Source: Williamsia soli
GTDB taxonomy: Bacteria; Actinomycetota; Actinomycetes; Mycobacteriales; Mycobacteriaceae
NCBI RefSeq assembly: GCF_017377795.1
Contig: NZ_JAFRDR010000002.1
Span: forward strand, 434,001 to 498,000
Direction: 5' to 3'
Length of the DNA: 64,000 nt
The translations under genes were made by a program, and so were the position numbers. The notes under the pieces were generated by a model. The model had not been told where the DNA came from and did no database searches. It saw nothing but the letters and a program-made list of their open reading frames with translations. Positions 55,168-64,000 of the stretch are shown here, one piece after another (within the stretch, counting starts at the first letter, position 1; each line of letters starts with the position of its first letter).

Positions 55168-57024
55168 TTATGTACCGGTGGTCGTCGCCTCCGCGGTCTT
55201 TGGCACAGTTTCTCTTGGCGCGGCCTCTTTTGACGCGGATTCTTTCGGGCCGGTTTCCTTCGCGGCGGGGGGCTTTGCGTCGATCCCGGATTCCTTGCGT
55301 TGCGCCGGAGTGATCGCTGCCGGCGCGTCGGTCAGCGGATCGACACCGCCACCGGACTTCGGGAAGGCGATCACGTCGCGAATCGACGGCTGGCCGGCGA
55401 GCAGGGCGGTGATGCGATCCCAGCCGAACGCGATGCCTCCATGCGGAGGCGCGCCGAAGGCAAAGGCATCCAACAGGAATCCGAACTTCTCCTGCGCCTC
55501 CTCGGTGCTGATGCCCATGATCTTGAAGACAAGCTCCTGGACCTCACGCTTATGTATACGGATCGACCCGCCGCCGATCTCGTTGCCGTTGCAGACGATG
55601 TCGTACGCGTACGCAAGCGCGGACCCCGGATCCGACTCGAGCACGTCGAGGGATTCCGGCTTCGGCGAGGTGAAGGCGTGGTGAACCGCGGTCCACGCTC
55701 CCGACCCCACCGCCACATCACCGCTGGCGGTGGCGTCGTCCGCGGGTTCGAAGAGCGGGGCGTCGACGACCCAGGTGAACGCCCAATCCCCTTCCTTGAT
55801 CAGGCCGAGCCGCGCAGCGATCTCGCCGCGAGCGGCACCCAGCAGCGCCCGCTGGGCCTTGGCCGGCCCGGCCGCGAAGAACACACAGTCCCCCGGGTTG
55901 GCGCCGACGTGAGCAACCAGGCCAGCACGTTCGGCCTCTGAGAGGTTCTTTGCAACGGGGCCGCCAAGCGAACCATCCTCTTGGACAAGCACGTACGCGA
56001 GTCCCTTTGCTCCGCGCTGCTTGGCCCACTCCTGCCAGGCGTCGAGCTGCCTGCGTGGCTGTCCGGCCCCGCCCGGCATCACCACGGCGCCGACGTAGGG
56101 CGCCTGGAAGACCCGGAACGGTGTGTCTTTGAAATAATCCGCGCACTCGACGAGCTCGAGTCCGAATCGCAGATCGGGCTTGTCGCTGCCGAAGCGGCGC
56201 ATCGCGTCGGCGTAGGTGATCCGCGGGATCGGGGTCGTGATGTCGACACCGATCAGCTTCCACAGAGCGGTCAGGATTTCTTCGGCGACCGTGATCACGT
56301 CGTCCTGCTCGACGAAGCTCATCTCGACGTCGAGCTGGGTGAACTCTGGCTGGCGATCGGCACGGAAGTCCTCGTCGCGGTAGCAACGAGCGATCTGGAA
56401 GTAGCGCTCCATCCCGGCCACCATCAGCAACTGCTTGAACAACTGCGGGCTCTGCGGCAACGCATAGAACGTGCCGGGCTGCAGCCGCGCAGGCACCAGG
56501 AAATCGCGGGCGCCTTCCGGGGTCGACCGCGTCAGCGTCGGCGTCTCTATCTCGACGAAGTCGTGATCCAACAAGACGTTGCGGGCGGCCTGGTTGACCT
56601 TCGACCGCAGGCGCAGGGCGTTGCCCGGACCCTCGCGCCGCAGATCGAGGTAGCGGTACTTGAGCCGGGCCTCTTCGCCCGGGTTCTCGTCGAGCTGGAA
56701 CGGCAGCGGAGCCGATTCGTTGAGGACGACGAGTTCGGTGGCGTTGACCTCGATGTCACCCGACTCCAGGTTCGCGTTCTCGCTACCTGCCGGGCGCTGC
56801 TCGACCAGACCGGTCACCTGGACGCAGTACTCGGCACGCAACCGGTGTGCCGGCGTCGCGACGGCTTCGTCCCGGAAGACCACCTGCGCGAGACCGGAGC
56901 TGTCCCGCAGGTCGATGAAGATGACCCCGCCGTGGTCGCGCCGGCGCGACACCCAGCCGGTCAACGTCACCGTTTGCCCGGCGTTCTCGGCTCGCAGTGA
57001 TCCGGCGAAATGGGTGCGCAGCAC
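55168..57024 (-). CDS. aspS: Aspartyl-tRNA(Asp/Asn) synthetase
   Basis: 618 residues from GTG 57024 ([17 protein letters not shown]), with GAGAGGAAC upstream; an extension to 57066 is rejected. N-terminal OB anticodon domain ([20 protein letters not shown]), class II core with [19 protein letters not shown] (motif 2), GAD insertion domain around [12 protein letters not shown], and [15 protein letters not shown] (motif 3). Bacterial-type AspRS in this order usually also charges tRNA-Asn for GatCAB. After [19 protein letters not shown] there is a tail of about 35 residues rich in Lys, Glu, Pro and Thr. Confidence 0.97.
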   Translation of the reverse strand: MLRTHFAGSLRAENAGQTVTLTGWVSRRRDHGGVIFIDLRDSSGLAQVVFRDEAVATPAHRLRAEYCVQVTGLVEQRPAGSENANLESGDIEVNATELVVLNESAPLPFQLDENPGEEARLKYRYLDLRREGPGNALRLRSKVNQAARNVLLDHDFVEIETPTLTRSTPEGARDFLVPARLQPGTFYALPQSPQLFKQLLMVAGMERYFQIARCYRDEDFRADRQPEFTQLDVEMSFVEQDDVITVAEEILTALWKLIGVDITTPIPRITYADAMRRFGSDKPDLRFGLELVECADYFKDTPFRVFQAPYVGAVVMPGGAGQPRRQLDAWQEWAKQRGAKGLAYVLVQEDGSLGGPVAKNLSEAERAGLVAHVGANPGDCVFFAAGPAKAQRALLGAARGEIAARLGLIKEGDWAFTWVVDAPLFEPADDATASGDVAVGSGAWTAVHHAFTSPKPESLDVLESDPGSALAYAYDIVCNGNEIGGGSIRIHKREVQELVFKIMGISTEEAQEKFGFLLDAFAFGAPPHGGIAFGWDRITALLAGQPSIRDVIAFPKSGGGVDPLTDAPAAITPAQRKESGIDAKPPAAKETGPKESASKEAAPRETVPKTAEATTTGT

Positions 57025-57120
57025 AGTGTTCCTCTCGAAGCTGACTGAAGTCGTGTCGTGCAACATCCTACGGCGACCACATTCGGCCGAGAACGCCCCT
57101 GCTCATGGGATGCTGAGCGC

Positions 57121-57987
57121 ATGACATTCCGAGGTGGCGGACCACTCGACACGAGCAATGTTTCAGGGGGCGGCGGCGGCCGCGGCAAACTCGCCGTCGG
57201 TGGCGGCGCCGGGCTCATCATTGTCATCGTCGCCGCACTCTTCGGTTTCGACCCCGGTGTACTCGGGCTCGGCAGCGACGGCTCGAGTACGTCGACGTCC
57301 TCGTCGCAGGACCAATCGGCGATCGACGAGCAGATCCAGGGGTGCACCATCGAGAAGGCGAACGAGGACACGGTCTGCCGGATCGTCGCGACCACGAACA
57401 GCCTCGACGCGGTGTGGGCCGACATCATGCCCGGCTACCAGCCACCTCAGACCAAGATCTTCGAGGGCAGCGTCGACACCGCATGCGGGCCGGCCACCTC
57501 GGACGTCGGCCCGTTCTATTGCCCCGGCGACCAGACCGCGTACTTCGACCCGTCGTTCTTCGACGTCCTCACCGATCGCCTCGGTGGCGGCGACGGACCC
57601 CTGGCGCAGGAGTATGTCGTGGCGCACGAATACGGCCACCACATCGAATACCTGACCGGTGCCTTACAGAAAGGCCAGCGACAGGGCGCGGCCGGACCGA
57701 CGTCGGGGTCGGTTCGAATCGAACTGCAGGCCGACTGCCTGGCCGGGGTCTGGGCGTTTCACGCGGACAAGGGTCCCGACGCGATGCTCGAGCCGCTGAC
57801 CCAGCAACAGATCAACGATGTCATCCAGACGGCAAAGGCGATCGGCGACGACGCGATTCAAGGCGACAGCTCCAACCCCGAAGGTTGGACGCACGGGTCG
57901 TCCGATCAGCGGGTGCGCTGGTTCAATGTCGGCTATGGCTCGGGGGATCCGAACTCCTGCGACACCTTCGCTGCGGGCAGCCTGTGA
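57121..57987 (+). CDS. ypfJ: Neutral zinc metallopeptidase, YpfJ/KPN_02809 family
   Basis: 288 residues from ATG 57121 (MTFRGGGPLDTSNVSGGGGG). Gly-rich cytoplasmic start, one transmembrane helix (about 28-45), Ser/Thr linker, then the family domain with Cys pairs, zinc motif VVAHEYGHHIEYLTG and the third-ligand region RIELQADCLAGVWAFHAD, ending WFNVGYGSGDPNSCDTF. A membrane-anchored extracytoplasmic protease of unknown substrate. Divergent from aspS (96 nt) and coupled to the next gene by a GTGA overlap. Confidence 0.9.
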   Translation: MTFRGGGPLDTSNVSGGGGGRGKLAVGGGAGLIIVIVAALFGFDPGVLGLGSDGSSTSTSSSQDQSAIDEQIQGCTIEKANEDTVCRIVATTNSLDAVWADIMPGYQPPQTKIFEGSVDTACGPATSDVGPFYCPGDQTAYFDPSFFDVLTDRLGGGDGPLAQEYVVAHEYGHHIEYLTGALQKGQRQGAAGPTSGSVRIELQADCLAGVWAFHADKGPDAMLEPLTQQQINDVIQTAKAIGDDAIQGDSSNPEGWTHGSSDQRVRWFNVGYGSGDPNSCDTFAAGSL

Positions 57988-59618
57988 CGCGCGCGGCCGG
58001 CCGGGTCGACCGCATCGCCGACGGATACCTCGAACGTTCCTGCGCCCTGAACCCGATCGAGGCCACGCACCTCGGGGTGACCGGCCACGATCATCTGCTG
58101 ACCGACTTCTCCCCTGAGGGTGAGGCCGATCGGGCCACCGCTCGAGGTGATGCACTCACAGCGTTGGCAGGTCAGCCGGCAGCAAACGACGTCGATCGCG
58201 TGACCGTGGCCACCATGAGCGATCAGCTCCGCCGGTCGCTCGCGATCGACGACGCAGGCCTGCGTACGGGTGAGGTGAACGTCATCGAATCGCCTCTGCA
58301 GTCGGTCCGGGACGTCTTCGACCTGATGCCGACGGGCACCACCGCCGAACAGGACGTCTTCCTCGCCAGGCTCACCCAGATCCCGGGCACCGTCGAATCG
58401 ATCATCGAGGGCCTCCGGTACCGCCTCGGATCCGGCCCGCAGCTCACCAGCCGCCAGGTCGGGCTCGTCGCCGATCAAGCCGACACCGCGACCGCGTCGA
58501 TCTTCAGCAATGCGACCGCTATCGAGTCCACGAATCAGGTCGAACTCCTCGACGACCTGCGCAGCCGGGTGGGCGAAGCGATGGCATCACTCGCAGCGGT
58601 GTTACGCGACGAGGTGCTCCCCCGGACCACGGATGCCGACGCCGTCGGCCGAGATCGCTATCAGCTGCATTCGGCCGAGTTCGTCGGGACCGACATCGAC
58701 GTCGACGATTCATACGCATGGGGGCTGGAACTCCTCGATTCGATTGTGGCAGAGCAGGAGATGCTTGCCGAGCAGATCGCACCGGGGGAAGGAATTGCCG
58801 GCGCATTGGCAACACTGAATGCCGATCCGCGGTACCAGATGACCGATCGCGCCGGCTTCGTCGCCTGGATGCAGGACCTCTCCGATCGCGCGACCGCCGA
58901 GGTCGGGAAGGTGCACTTCGACATCCCGGCGGAGCTGACCGCGCTCGAGTGCCGACTCGCGCCGTCTGCGACGGGGATCATCTACTACACGATGCCCAGC
59001 GAGAATTTGTCACGTCCAGGCCGGATGTGGTGGTCGGTTCCCCCGCAGCAGAACGTCTTCCACACCTGGCAGGAGACGACCACCGTCTTCCACGAGGGCG
59101 TCCCCGGCCATCACCTGCAACTCGGGTCCGCGATGGTCAGTCCCGAATTGAACCGATGGCGCAAGCTGGCGTCGTTCACGTCCGGCCATGGTGAGGGCTG
59201 GGCGCTCTATGCCGAGCGGCTCATGGGAGAACTCGGCTGGCTCGACGATCCCGGCGACCGCATGGGAATGCTCGATTCTCAACGACTTAGGGCCGCTCGA
59301 GTGGTGGTCGACATCGGTGTGCACTGTGGTCTACGGGCACCGGAATCGGTGGGCGGCGGAACTTGGGACGCCGAGAAGGCCTGGGCCTTCCTCACCGCCG
59401 CGGTCGCGATGGACCGCACCGTGCTCAGGTTCGAACTAAACCGCTATCTCGGCTGGCCCGGGCAGGCGCCGTCCTACGCGCTGGGCCAACGGGTGTGGCA
59501 GCAGGCCCGCGACACGTATGCCCGGACCAATCCGACGCACTCGCTCAAGGACTTCCACAGCAAAGTGCTTGCGCTGGGCGGCGTCAGCCTCGACGTCCTG
59601 AAAGCCGAACTCGGCTGA
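57984..59618 (+). CDS. DUF885 family zinc hydrolase
   Basis: 544 residues from GTG 57984, overlapping the ypfJ stop as GTGA; the very long open frame upstream inside ypfJ is a shadow. DUF885 proteins are thermolysin-like: zinc motif TTVFHEGVPGHHLQLGSAM and the downstream Glu region SGHGEGWALYAERLMGELGW are clear, with YYTMPSENLSRPGRMWWSV before them. No signal peptide or membrane segment. Coupling to a membrane zinc protease suggests a two-step peptide degradation pair, which is inference only. Confidence 0.9.
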   Translation: MTRAAGRVDRIADGYLERSCALNPIEATHLGVTGHDHLLTDFSPEGEADRATARGDALTALAGQPAANDVDRVTVATMSDQLRRSLAIDDAGLRTGEVNVIESPLQSVRDVFDLMPTGTTAEQDVFLARLTQIPGTVESIIEGLRYRLGSGPQLTSRQVGLVADQADTATASIFSNATAIESTNQVELLDDLRSRVGEAMASLAAVLRDEVLPRTTDADAVGRDRYQLHSAEFVGTDIDVDDSYAWGLELLDSIVAEQEMLAEQIAPGEGIAGALATLNADPRYQMTDRAGFVAWMQDLSDRATAEVGKVHFDIPAELTALECRLAPSATGIIYYTMPSENLSRPGRMWWSVPPQQNVFHTWQETTTVFHEGVPGHHLQLGSAMVSPELNRWRKLASFTSGHGEGWALYAERLMGELGWLDDPGDRMGMLDSQRLRAARVVVDIGVHCGLRAPESVGGGTWDAEKAWAFLTAAVAMDRTVLRFELNRYLGWPGQAPSYALGQRVWQQARDTYARTNPTHSLKDFHSKVLALGGVSLDVLKAELG

Positions 59619-59627
59619 CCCACCACC

Positions 59628-59703
59628 GACCGTGCCGAACCGACCACCGACCGGGCCCCTAAAACCGTTGACCGGGCCCTTAGAACCGTTGACCGGGCCG
59701 TTT
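59628..59703. repeat. 21-bp tandem repeat, about 3.5 copies
   Basis: Unit GACCGGGCCCCTAAAACCGTT at 59649-59669, a near-identical second unit at 59670-59690, a 13-base third unit at 59691, and a diverged unit at 59628-59648. It starts 10 nt past the DUF885 stop in the 183-nt gap between convergent genes. The GGGCCC cores are palindromic. Confidence 0.85.
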
Positions 59704-59765
59704 GGTCAGTCCGACGGCACCCAGCACCCGATCACTGCCTATAGGGGCACGATCAACGACTGTAA

Positions 59766-59802
59766 CGGCACGCTCGGCGGCGTTGTCGGCACGCTCGGCG
59801 GC
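59766..59802. repeat. Second 21-bp-spaced direct repeat next to the lipoprotein stop
   Basis: CGGCACGCTCGGCGGC occurs at 59766-59781 and 59787-59802, again 21 nt apart, ending at the stop codon of the small lipoprotein gene. No other feature is seen in this gap. Confidence 0.8.
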
Positions 59803-59984
59803 TAATCGGGTGGGTTCTCGGCGACCGGGAACGTCGGGGTGTGGGCCTGACTTCCCCAGGTCCGGCCGGTCTGCGGAGCGGGAGCGGGATCACCGCTGAC
59901 GGTGAACGTGCAGGCCACGGATCCGGCCATGATCACCACACTCAGCGCGAGCGCGGACCACCACAACCGGATCCGGCGGTTCAT
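59802..59984 (-). CDS. Small putative lipoprotein coupled to hisS
   Basis: 60 residues. N-terminal [17 protein letters not shown] is a basic start plus hydrophobic core, and IMAGSVAC provides a lipobox with Cys25 as the lipidated residue; the mature part of about 36 residues is Pro/Thr/Ala-rich. The ATG overlaps the hisS stop as ATGA, which argues that it is a real translated gene. I know no family for it. If the Cys is lipidated the product would be a tiny surface-anchored peptide. Confidence 0.65.
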   Translation of the reverse strand: MNRRIRLWWSALALSVVIMAGSVACTFTVSGDPAPAPQTGRTWGSQAHTPTFPVAENPPD

Positions 59985-61255
59985 GTTCCGGACGCCAATT
60001 GCGAAATGATGTGTGCCACCACGTCATCGAGCTTGATCCGTTGTTGCTCTCCGTTGCCGAGATCTTTGACCTCGACCTCACCTGCGTCGATCTCGTTGTC
60101 GCCGAGCACCAATGCGAACCGCGCCCCGGATCGGTCGGCGGCTTTCATCGCACCCTTGAGACCGCGGCCGCCGTAGGCGATGTCGACGCGGACGCCGCCG
60201 GCCCGCAATCGTCCTGCCACTGCTACCAGCTCGCTCTTCGCCGCGTCACCCATCGGTACGCCGAAGACCTCACACCGCGCGTCGCTCGCTGCAGCCAGAC
60301 CCTCGGCCTCCAACGCCAGCACCGTGCGATCGACACCGAGTCCATAACCGATACCCGACAACTCGAGTTTTCCACCGAGTTGTTTCATCAAACCGTCGTA
60401 GCGACCACCGCCACCGATTCCGGACTGCGCCCCGAGCCCGTCGTGGACGAACTCGAAGGTCGTCTTCGTGTAGTAATCGAGCCCGCGCACCAGCCGCGGG
60501 TTCTTCTCGTACGGAACGCCGAGGCGATCGAGATGACCGATCACCGCGTCATAGTGCTCACGCGCGGAATCGGACAAGTAGTCGATCATCAGCGGCGCAC
60601 CTGCTGTCGCCTCCCGGATGTGGGGACGCTTGTCATCGAGCACCCGCAATGGGTTGATCTCCGCCCGACGTCTGGTGTCCTCATCGAGATCGAGCCCGAA
60701 GAGGTACTGCTGCAGCGCTCCTCGATACTGTGGACGGCACGTGTCGTCGCCGAGCGAGGTGATCTCCAACCGGTAGCCCGTCAGCCCCAGTGCCCGGAAA
60801 CCTTCGTCGGCGATCGCAATCACCTCGGCATCCAGGGCAGGGTCATCGATACCGATCGCCTCGACACCGACCTGCTGCAATTGCCGGTAGCGGCCGGTCT
60901 GCGGCTTCTCGTACCGGAAGAACGGCCCCGCATACGACAGCTTGACCGGCAGTTGCCCCCGGTCGAGACCGTGCTGGATGACCGCCCGCATCACGCCGGC
61001 GGTTCCCTCAGGACGCAGGGTGACCGACCGGTCCCCGCGATCGGCGAAGGTGTACATCTCTTTCGACACCACATCGGTGGACTCCCCCACACCGCGTGCG
61101 AACAGCGCCGTGTCCTCGAAGATCGGCAGTTCGACGTGGGAGTAGCCGGCCAGCCGCGCTGCCCGCGACAACGTGTCCCTGACGGCCACGAACTGCGCGG
61201 ACTGCGGTGGGAGGTAGTCGGGAATCCCCCGCGGAGCCTGAAATCCGGCATTCAC
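59981..61255 (-). CDS. hisS: Histidyl-tRNA synthetase
   Basis: 424 residues, GTG start overlapping the preceding hydrolase stop (GTGA). Class II motifs: [18 protein letters not shown], the histidine-binding [19 protein letters not shown] and [17 protein letters not shown], motif 3 [15 protein letters not shown], and a C-terminal anticodon domain with [18 protein letters not shown]. Upstream neighbour is the MBL hydrolase as in mycobacteria. Confidence 0.97.
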   Translation of the reverse strand: MNAGFQAPRGIPDYLPPQSAQFVAVRDTLSRAARLAGYSHVELPIFEDTALFARGVGESTDVVSKEMYTFADRGDRSVTLRPEGTAGVMRAVIQHGLDRGQLPVKLSYAGPFFRYEKPQTGRYRQLQQVGVEAIGIDDPALDAEVIAIADEGFRALGLTGYRLEITSLGDDTCRPQYRGALQQYLFGLDLDEDTRRRAEINPLRVLDDKRPHIREATAGAPLMIDYLSDSAREHYDAVIGHLDRLGVPYEKNPRLVRGLDYYTKTTFEFVHDGLGAQSGIGGGGRYDGLMKQLGGKLELSGIGYGLGVDRTVLALEAEGLAAASDARCEVFGVPMGDAAKSELVAVAGRLRAGGVRVDIAYGGRGLKGAMKAADRSGARFALVLGDNEIDAGEVEVKDLGNGEQQRIKLDDVVAHIISQLASGT

Positions 61256-61977
61256 AGTCCGTGACGTCCCTTCTGACGATCATGTGTCGTCCCATCCTGC
61301 CCGGCACCGGGCAGATCGACCAAAAACGGATTAGAGGCGCGCTCCTGGCCGATGCTCGTCTGTTCACCGTGGCCGGGTAGCACCACGGTCTCGTCGGCCA
61401 GGGGCAGCAGCCGCTCGGCAATCGAGTCGAGTAGTTGCTGGTGGTCGCCCCCCGGCAGGTCGGTACGACCGATCGATCCCGCGAACAAAACGTCGCCGGA
61501 GAAGCACACGGGCACCTGCCCGTCGGGGGTGTCGACGGCGATTCCGAACAGCACCGACCCCTGCGTGTGGCCGGGCGCCAGATCCACCGAGAATGTGAGC
61601 CCGGCGACCTCGAGGTCTTCGCGGTCGACGAGGTCGATCACCTTGTCAGGCTCCCGGAACACGGTGTCGCCGATCATCGCGCCGAGCGCCCGGCCGATCC
61701 CAGCGGCCGGGTCGGCGAGCATGTGTCTGTCAGCCGGATGGATGAATGCCGGTATCCCGTATTCGTCGCACAACTCGGTGGCATTCCAGGTGTGGTCGAG
61801 ATGCCCGTGGGTGAGCAGCACGGCCACCGGGTTCAGATCATGTTCCGCGAGCAGCTTCCGGACGCCCGGGGCCGCATCTTGACCTGGATCGATGATGATC
61901 GCATCGGAACCGGGGTGTTGCGCCACCACATAGCAGTTGGTTGCGAACATGCCCGCGGGAAAGCCCGTGATCAGCAT
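61252..61977 (-). CDS. MBL-fold metallo-hydrolase (glyoxalase II-like, Rv2581c family)
   Basis: 241 residues with CAGGAGTACAGACC before the ATG. Zinc ligands [41 protein letters not shown] and [13 protein letters not shown] are complete. Glyoxalase II-like by sequence; whether it acts on glutathione-type, mycothiol or other thioesters is unknown. Coupled to hisS and divergent from ppiB (206-nt gap). Confidence 0.88.
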   Translation of the reverse strand: MLITGFPAGMFATNCYVVAQHPGSDAIIIDPGQDAAPGVRKLLAEHDLNPVAVLLTHGHLDHTWNATELCDEYGIPAFIHPADRHMLADPAAGIGRALGAMIGDTVFREPDKVIDLVDREDLEVAGLTFSVDLAPGHTQGSVLFGIAVDTPDGQVPVCFSGDVLFAGSIGRTDLPGGDHQQLLDSIAERLLPLADETVVLPGHGEQTSIGQERASNPFLVDLPGAGQDGTTHDRQKGRHGL

Positions 61978-62183
61978 GGTCTGTACTCCTGGGTCGGGGA
62001 ACGTGTAAGACCATCATCCCAGCGACAGCAAACCGCTTGGGCCCCGGCCGGGGACAGTGGCCCACGGCGCGCCACCGTCCCACTCATATACCGTGCTCTC
62101 AGCAACTGCTGGCAGACTCGCACCGGATGCCCCGGCTGACGGGGATGTGCCCTACACGACGACTTCGACGGAGGATCTCTGCA

Positions 62184-63134
62184 GTGTCGAGCAACGAGCA
62201 ACGACGGCAGGCGGCGAAACGCAAGCTGGAGAAGCGGTTGGAGCGGCAGCAGCAGGCTGCGCGCAAGCGCAAGATCATCATCATCTCCACCTCGGTGGTG
62301 CTGGTGGTGGCCGTCGCGGCGGTGGCCACGACGCTCATCGTGAAGAAGGTCGCCGACGACAACGAGAAGGCTCGCTGGACTGCCTGCAGCTTCGTCGCCG
62401 ACCCGACCGACCCGTTCGCGGGCCTGCCGGACACCGTTCCGGCCGAGGTACCGGCAGATCAGCAACCGAAGTTTCAACAGTTCCTCGATGAGCTCAAAGC
62501 CGGCGCGCCCAACCAGCGCAAAGCGCCCATCCCCGGGGACAAGCAACTCAAAGAGGGCACGGTCGACGCCGTCTTCGCGACGAGCCAAGGCGACATCCCG
62601 GTGCAATTGAACCGCAAAGACGCACCCTGCAACGTCGGCGCGTTCGAGGGGCTCATCAAACAGAACTACTTCAACGACACCTCCTGCCACCGGCTGACCA
62701 ACGATCAGCTCAAGGTGCTGCAGTGCGGAGACCCGACGGCAACGGGCCGCGGCGGCCCCGGCTGGCAGAGTCCCGACGAGCCGCCGACCGGGTTCGCGCC
62801 TGCCGGTGAGCCCGACCCGACGTCCGGCGCACAGCCGGTGACCTATCCGCGCGGGACCATCGCGGTCGCCAACAGCGGCAAGAACCAGGAAACCGGAGCA
62901 GGTACCGGTGGCAGCCAGTTCTTCATGGTGATCCAGGACGGCGTCCTGCCGGCGGACTACACCGTCATCGGCAAGGTCGAGGAGCCAGGACTGCAGGTGC
63001 TGGACAAGGTTCTCGCGGGTGGCATCACACCGGGCCTGCGTCCGAACCAGCAGACCGGATCGCTCGACGAGAATCCCACCGACGGCAAACCTGTTCTGCC
63101 GGTGGAGATCAGCACCGCCACCATCACGAATTGA
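62184..63134 (+). CDS. ppiB: Membrane-anchored cyclophilin-type peptidyl-prolyl isomerase
   Basis: 316 residues from GTG 62184, preceded by GGAGGATCTCTGCA; the frame is open 49 codons further but without family similarity. Highly charged coiled-coil-like N-terminus (SNEQRRQAAKRKLEKRLERQ), one transmembrane helix (about 33-56), then an extracytoplasmic cyclophilin domain (FATSQGDIPVQLNRKDAPCN, GTGGSQFFMVIQDG). Equivalent to mycobacterial Rv2582. Probably folds secreted proteins. Confidence 0.9.
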   Translation: MSSNEQRRQAAKRKLEKRLERQQQAARKRKIIIISTSVVLVVAVAAVATTLIVKKVADDNEKARWTACSFVADPTDPFAGLPDTVPAEVPADQQPKFQQFLDELKAGAPNQRKAPIPGDKQLKEGTVDAVFATSQGDIPVQLNRKDAPCNVGAFEGLIKQNYFNDTSCHRLTNDQLKVLQCGDPTATGRGGPGWQSPDEPPTGFAPAGEPDPTSGAQPVTYPRGTIAVANSGKNQETGAGTGGSQFFMVIQDGVLPADYTVIGKVEEPGLQVLDKVLAGGITPGLRPNQQTGSLDENPTDGKPVLPVEISTATITN

Positions 63135-63139
63135 CCGAG

Positions 63140-63174
63140 CGCCTCGGCCGCCTGGAGATCAGGCGGCCGAGGTG
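63140..63174. terminator. Bidirectional hairpin between ppiB and relA
   Basis: CCTCGGCCGCCTG (63142-63154) and CAGGCGGCCGAGG (63160-63172) pair perfectly over 13 bp around the 5-nt loop GAGAT; two further outer positions (63140-63141 with 63173-63174) can pair. It serves convergent ppiB and relA. The right arm includes the stop and last codons of relA (TSAA). Confidence 0.85.
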
Positions 63175-64000
63175 ACGCGGTAGACGTCGTACACGCCTTC
63201 TACGTTGCGCACCACGTTCAGCACATGGCCCAGGTGTTTGGGGTCCCCCATCTCGAAGGTGAACTTACTGATCGCCACCCGGTCGCGGCTGGTGGTCACC
63301 GAGGCCGACAAGATGTTCACGCGCTCGTCGGCGAGCACTCTGGTCACGTCTGAGAGCAGGCGCGAACGGTCGAGCGCCTCGACCTGGATGGCCACCAGGA
63401 ACACCGAGGACGGAGACGGCGCCCACTTCACCTCGATGAGACGTTCGGACTGTTCCCGTAGCGCACTGGCATTGGTGCAGTCGGTGCGGTGCACGCTGAC
63501 GCCGCCTCCGCGGGTGACGAAACCCATGATCTCGTCGCCGGGCACAGGGGTGCAGCACTTGGCCAGCTTCGCCAGCACGCCCTCGGCACCGGGAATGACG
63601 ACGCCCGCATCGCCGGTTTGCCGTGCAGGCGACGGCATCGTCGACGGCGTCGACCGCTCGGCGAGTTCCTCCTCGGCGTCCTCGAGCCCGCCGAGTTGCG
63701 CCACCAACCTGCTGACGACGTGGCGCGCCGATACGTGGCCCTCACCGACCGCTGTGTAGAGCGCAGAGACGTCCACGAACCTCAGTTCGTTCGCGATGGC
63801 GCCCATCGAGTCACTGTTGAGCAACCGCTGGATCGGAAGCCCGCCCCGTCGAACCTCTTTGGCGATCGCATCCTTGCCGCTCTCGAGGGCCTCCTCCCGG
63901 CGCTCCTTCGCGAACCATTGCCTGATCTTCGCCTTGGCGCGTGGACTGACCACGAAGGTCGCCCAGTCTCGCGAGGGACCTGCCGTGGCGGCCTTGGAGG
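63159..64000 (-). CDS. relA: Bifunctional (p)ppGpp synthetase/hydrolase RelA, C-terminal part (cut by window edge)
   Basis: About 280 C-terminal codons; hydrolase and synthetase domains lie beyond the right edge. The visible part starts in the post-TGS linker ([20 protein letters not shown]), then an alpha-helical region with [13 protein letters not shown], a conserved-cysteine segment [20 protein letters not shown] and HRTDC, and the C-terminal ACT (RRM) domain ending DVYRVTSAA. These regulatory domains sense the ribosome and restrain the catalytic half. In Mycobacteriales this single long RSH (Rel) makes and degrades (p)ppGpp. Confidence 0.96.
   Translation of the reverse strand, partial: SKAATAGPSRDWATFVVSPRAKAKIRQWFAKERREEALESGKDAIAKEVRRGGLPIQRLLNSDSMGAIANELRFVDVSALYTAVGEGHVSARHVVSRLVAQLGGLEDAEEELAERSTPSTMPSPARQTGDAGVVIPGAEGVLAKLAKCCTPVPGDEIMGFVTRGGGVSVHRTDCTNASALREQSERLIEVKWAPSPSSVFLVAIQVEALDRSRLLSDVTRVLADERVNILSASVTTSRDRVAISKFTFEMGDPKHLGHVLNVVRNVEGVYDVYRVTSAA

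Noticed and set aside
57342-57983. N-terminal extension of the DUF885 frame inside ypfJ
   Set aside because: Arg-rich out-of-frame translation of ypfJ; the GTG at 57984 with GTGA overlap fits the family start.

Overview
This is a 64 kb stretch of high-GC chromosomal DNA from an actinobacterium of the order Mycobacteriales. WhiA, the integration host factor MihF, the actinobacterial PriA without a nucleotide-binding loop, frequent GTG starts, leaderless-looking promoters and a gene order very close to Mycobacterium tuberculosis all point there. The best guess is Gordonia or a close relative, but genus is inferred, not proven. There are no tRNA or rRNA genes, no insertion sequences, no phage and no CRISPR array. 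Almost every gene lies on the minus strand. Only five are on plus: an alpha/beta hydrolase, a four-helix membrane protein, a YpfJ-type metallopeptidase, a DUF885 hydrolase and a membrane-anchored cyclophilin.

Reading from the left edge: the 5' end of gap; the whiA-yvcK-rapZ-uvrC operon; a riboflavin block (ribH, ribBA and ribE led by an FMN riboswitch, with ribD and rpe upstream); a lineage-specific secreted-type beta-propeller gene whose 3' end has been amplified as a 25-bp tandem repeat; rsmB-fmt; priA-metK-coaBC-rpoZ-gmk-mihF; then the pyrimidine operon pyrR-pyrB-pyrC-(membrane protein)-carA-carB-pyrF behind a PyrR-binding RNA hairpin.

From 31.8 kb the map continues with nusB-efp-pepQ, then aroB-aroK-aroC-(prepilin peptidase)-aroE-mltG-ruvX-alaS, then rarA with an APH-fold protein. 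Next is a three-gene, translationally coupled operon of two intact transglutaminase-like proteases, a DUF2126 domain and a circularly permuted ATP-grasp/alpha-E fusion (46.7-54.1 kb). This is a conserved but biochemically uncharacterised peptide-ligation/cleavage system and the most interesting functional unit here. It is followed by a DUF389 protein, aspS, the two plus-strand hydrolases, hisS with a coupled 60-residue lipoprotein, a metallo-beta-lactamase-fold hydrolase, ppiB and the 3' part of relA.

Most of the window is housekeeping: nucleotide, riboflavin, shikimate and CoA/SAM biosynthesis, translation and DNA repair. Operons are tightly packed, with many 4-nt ATGA/GTGA stop-start overlaps. 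The non-routine material is in the junctions (palindromes, repeat arrays, RNA switches, terminators), the propeller gene and the ATP-grasp/transglutaminase operon.
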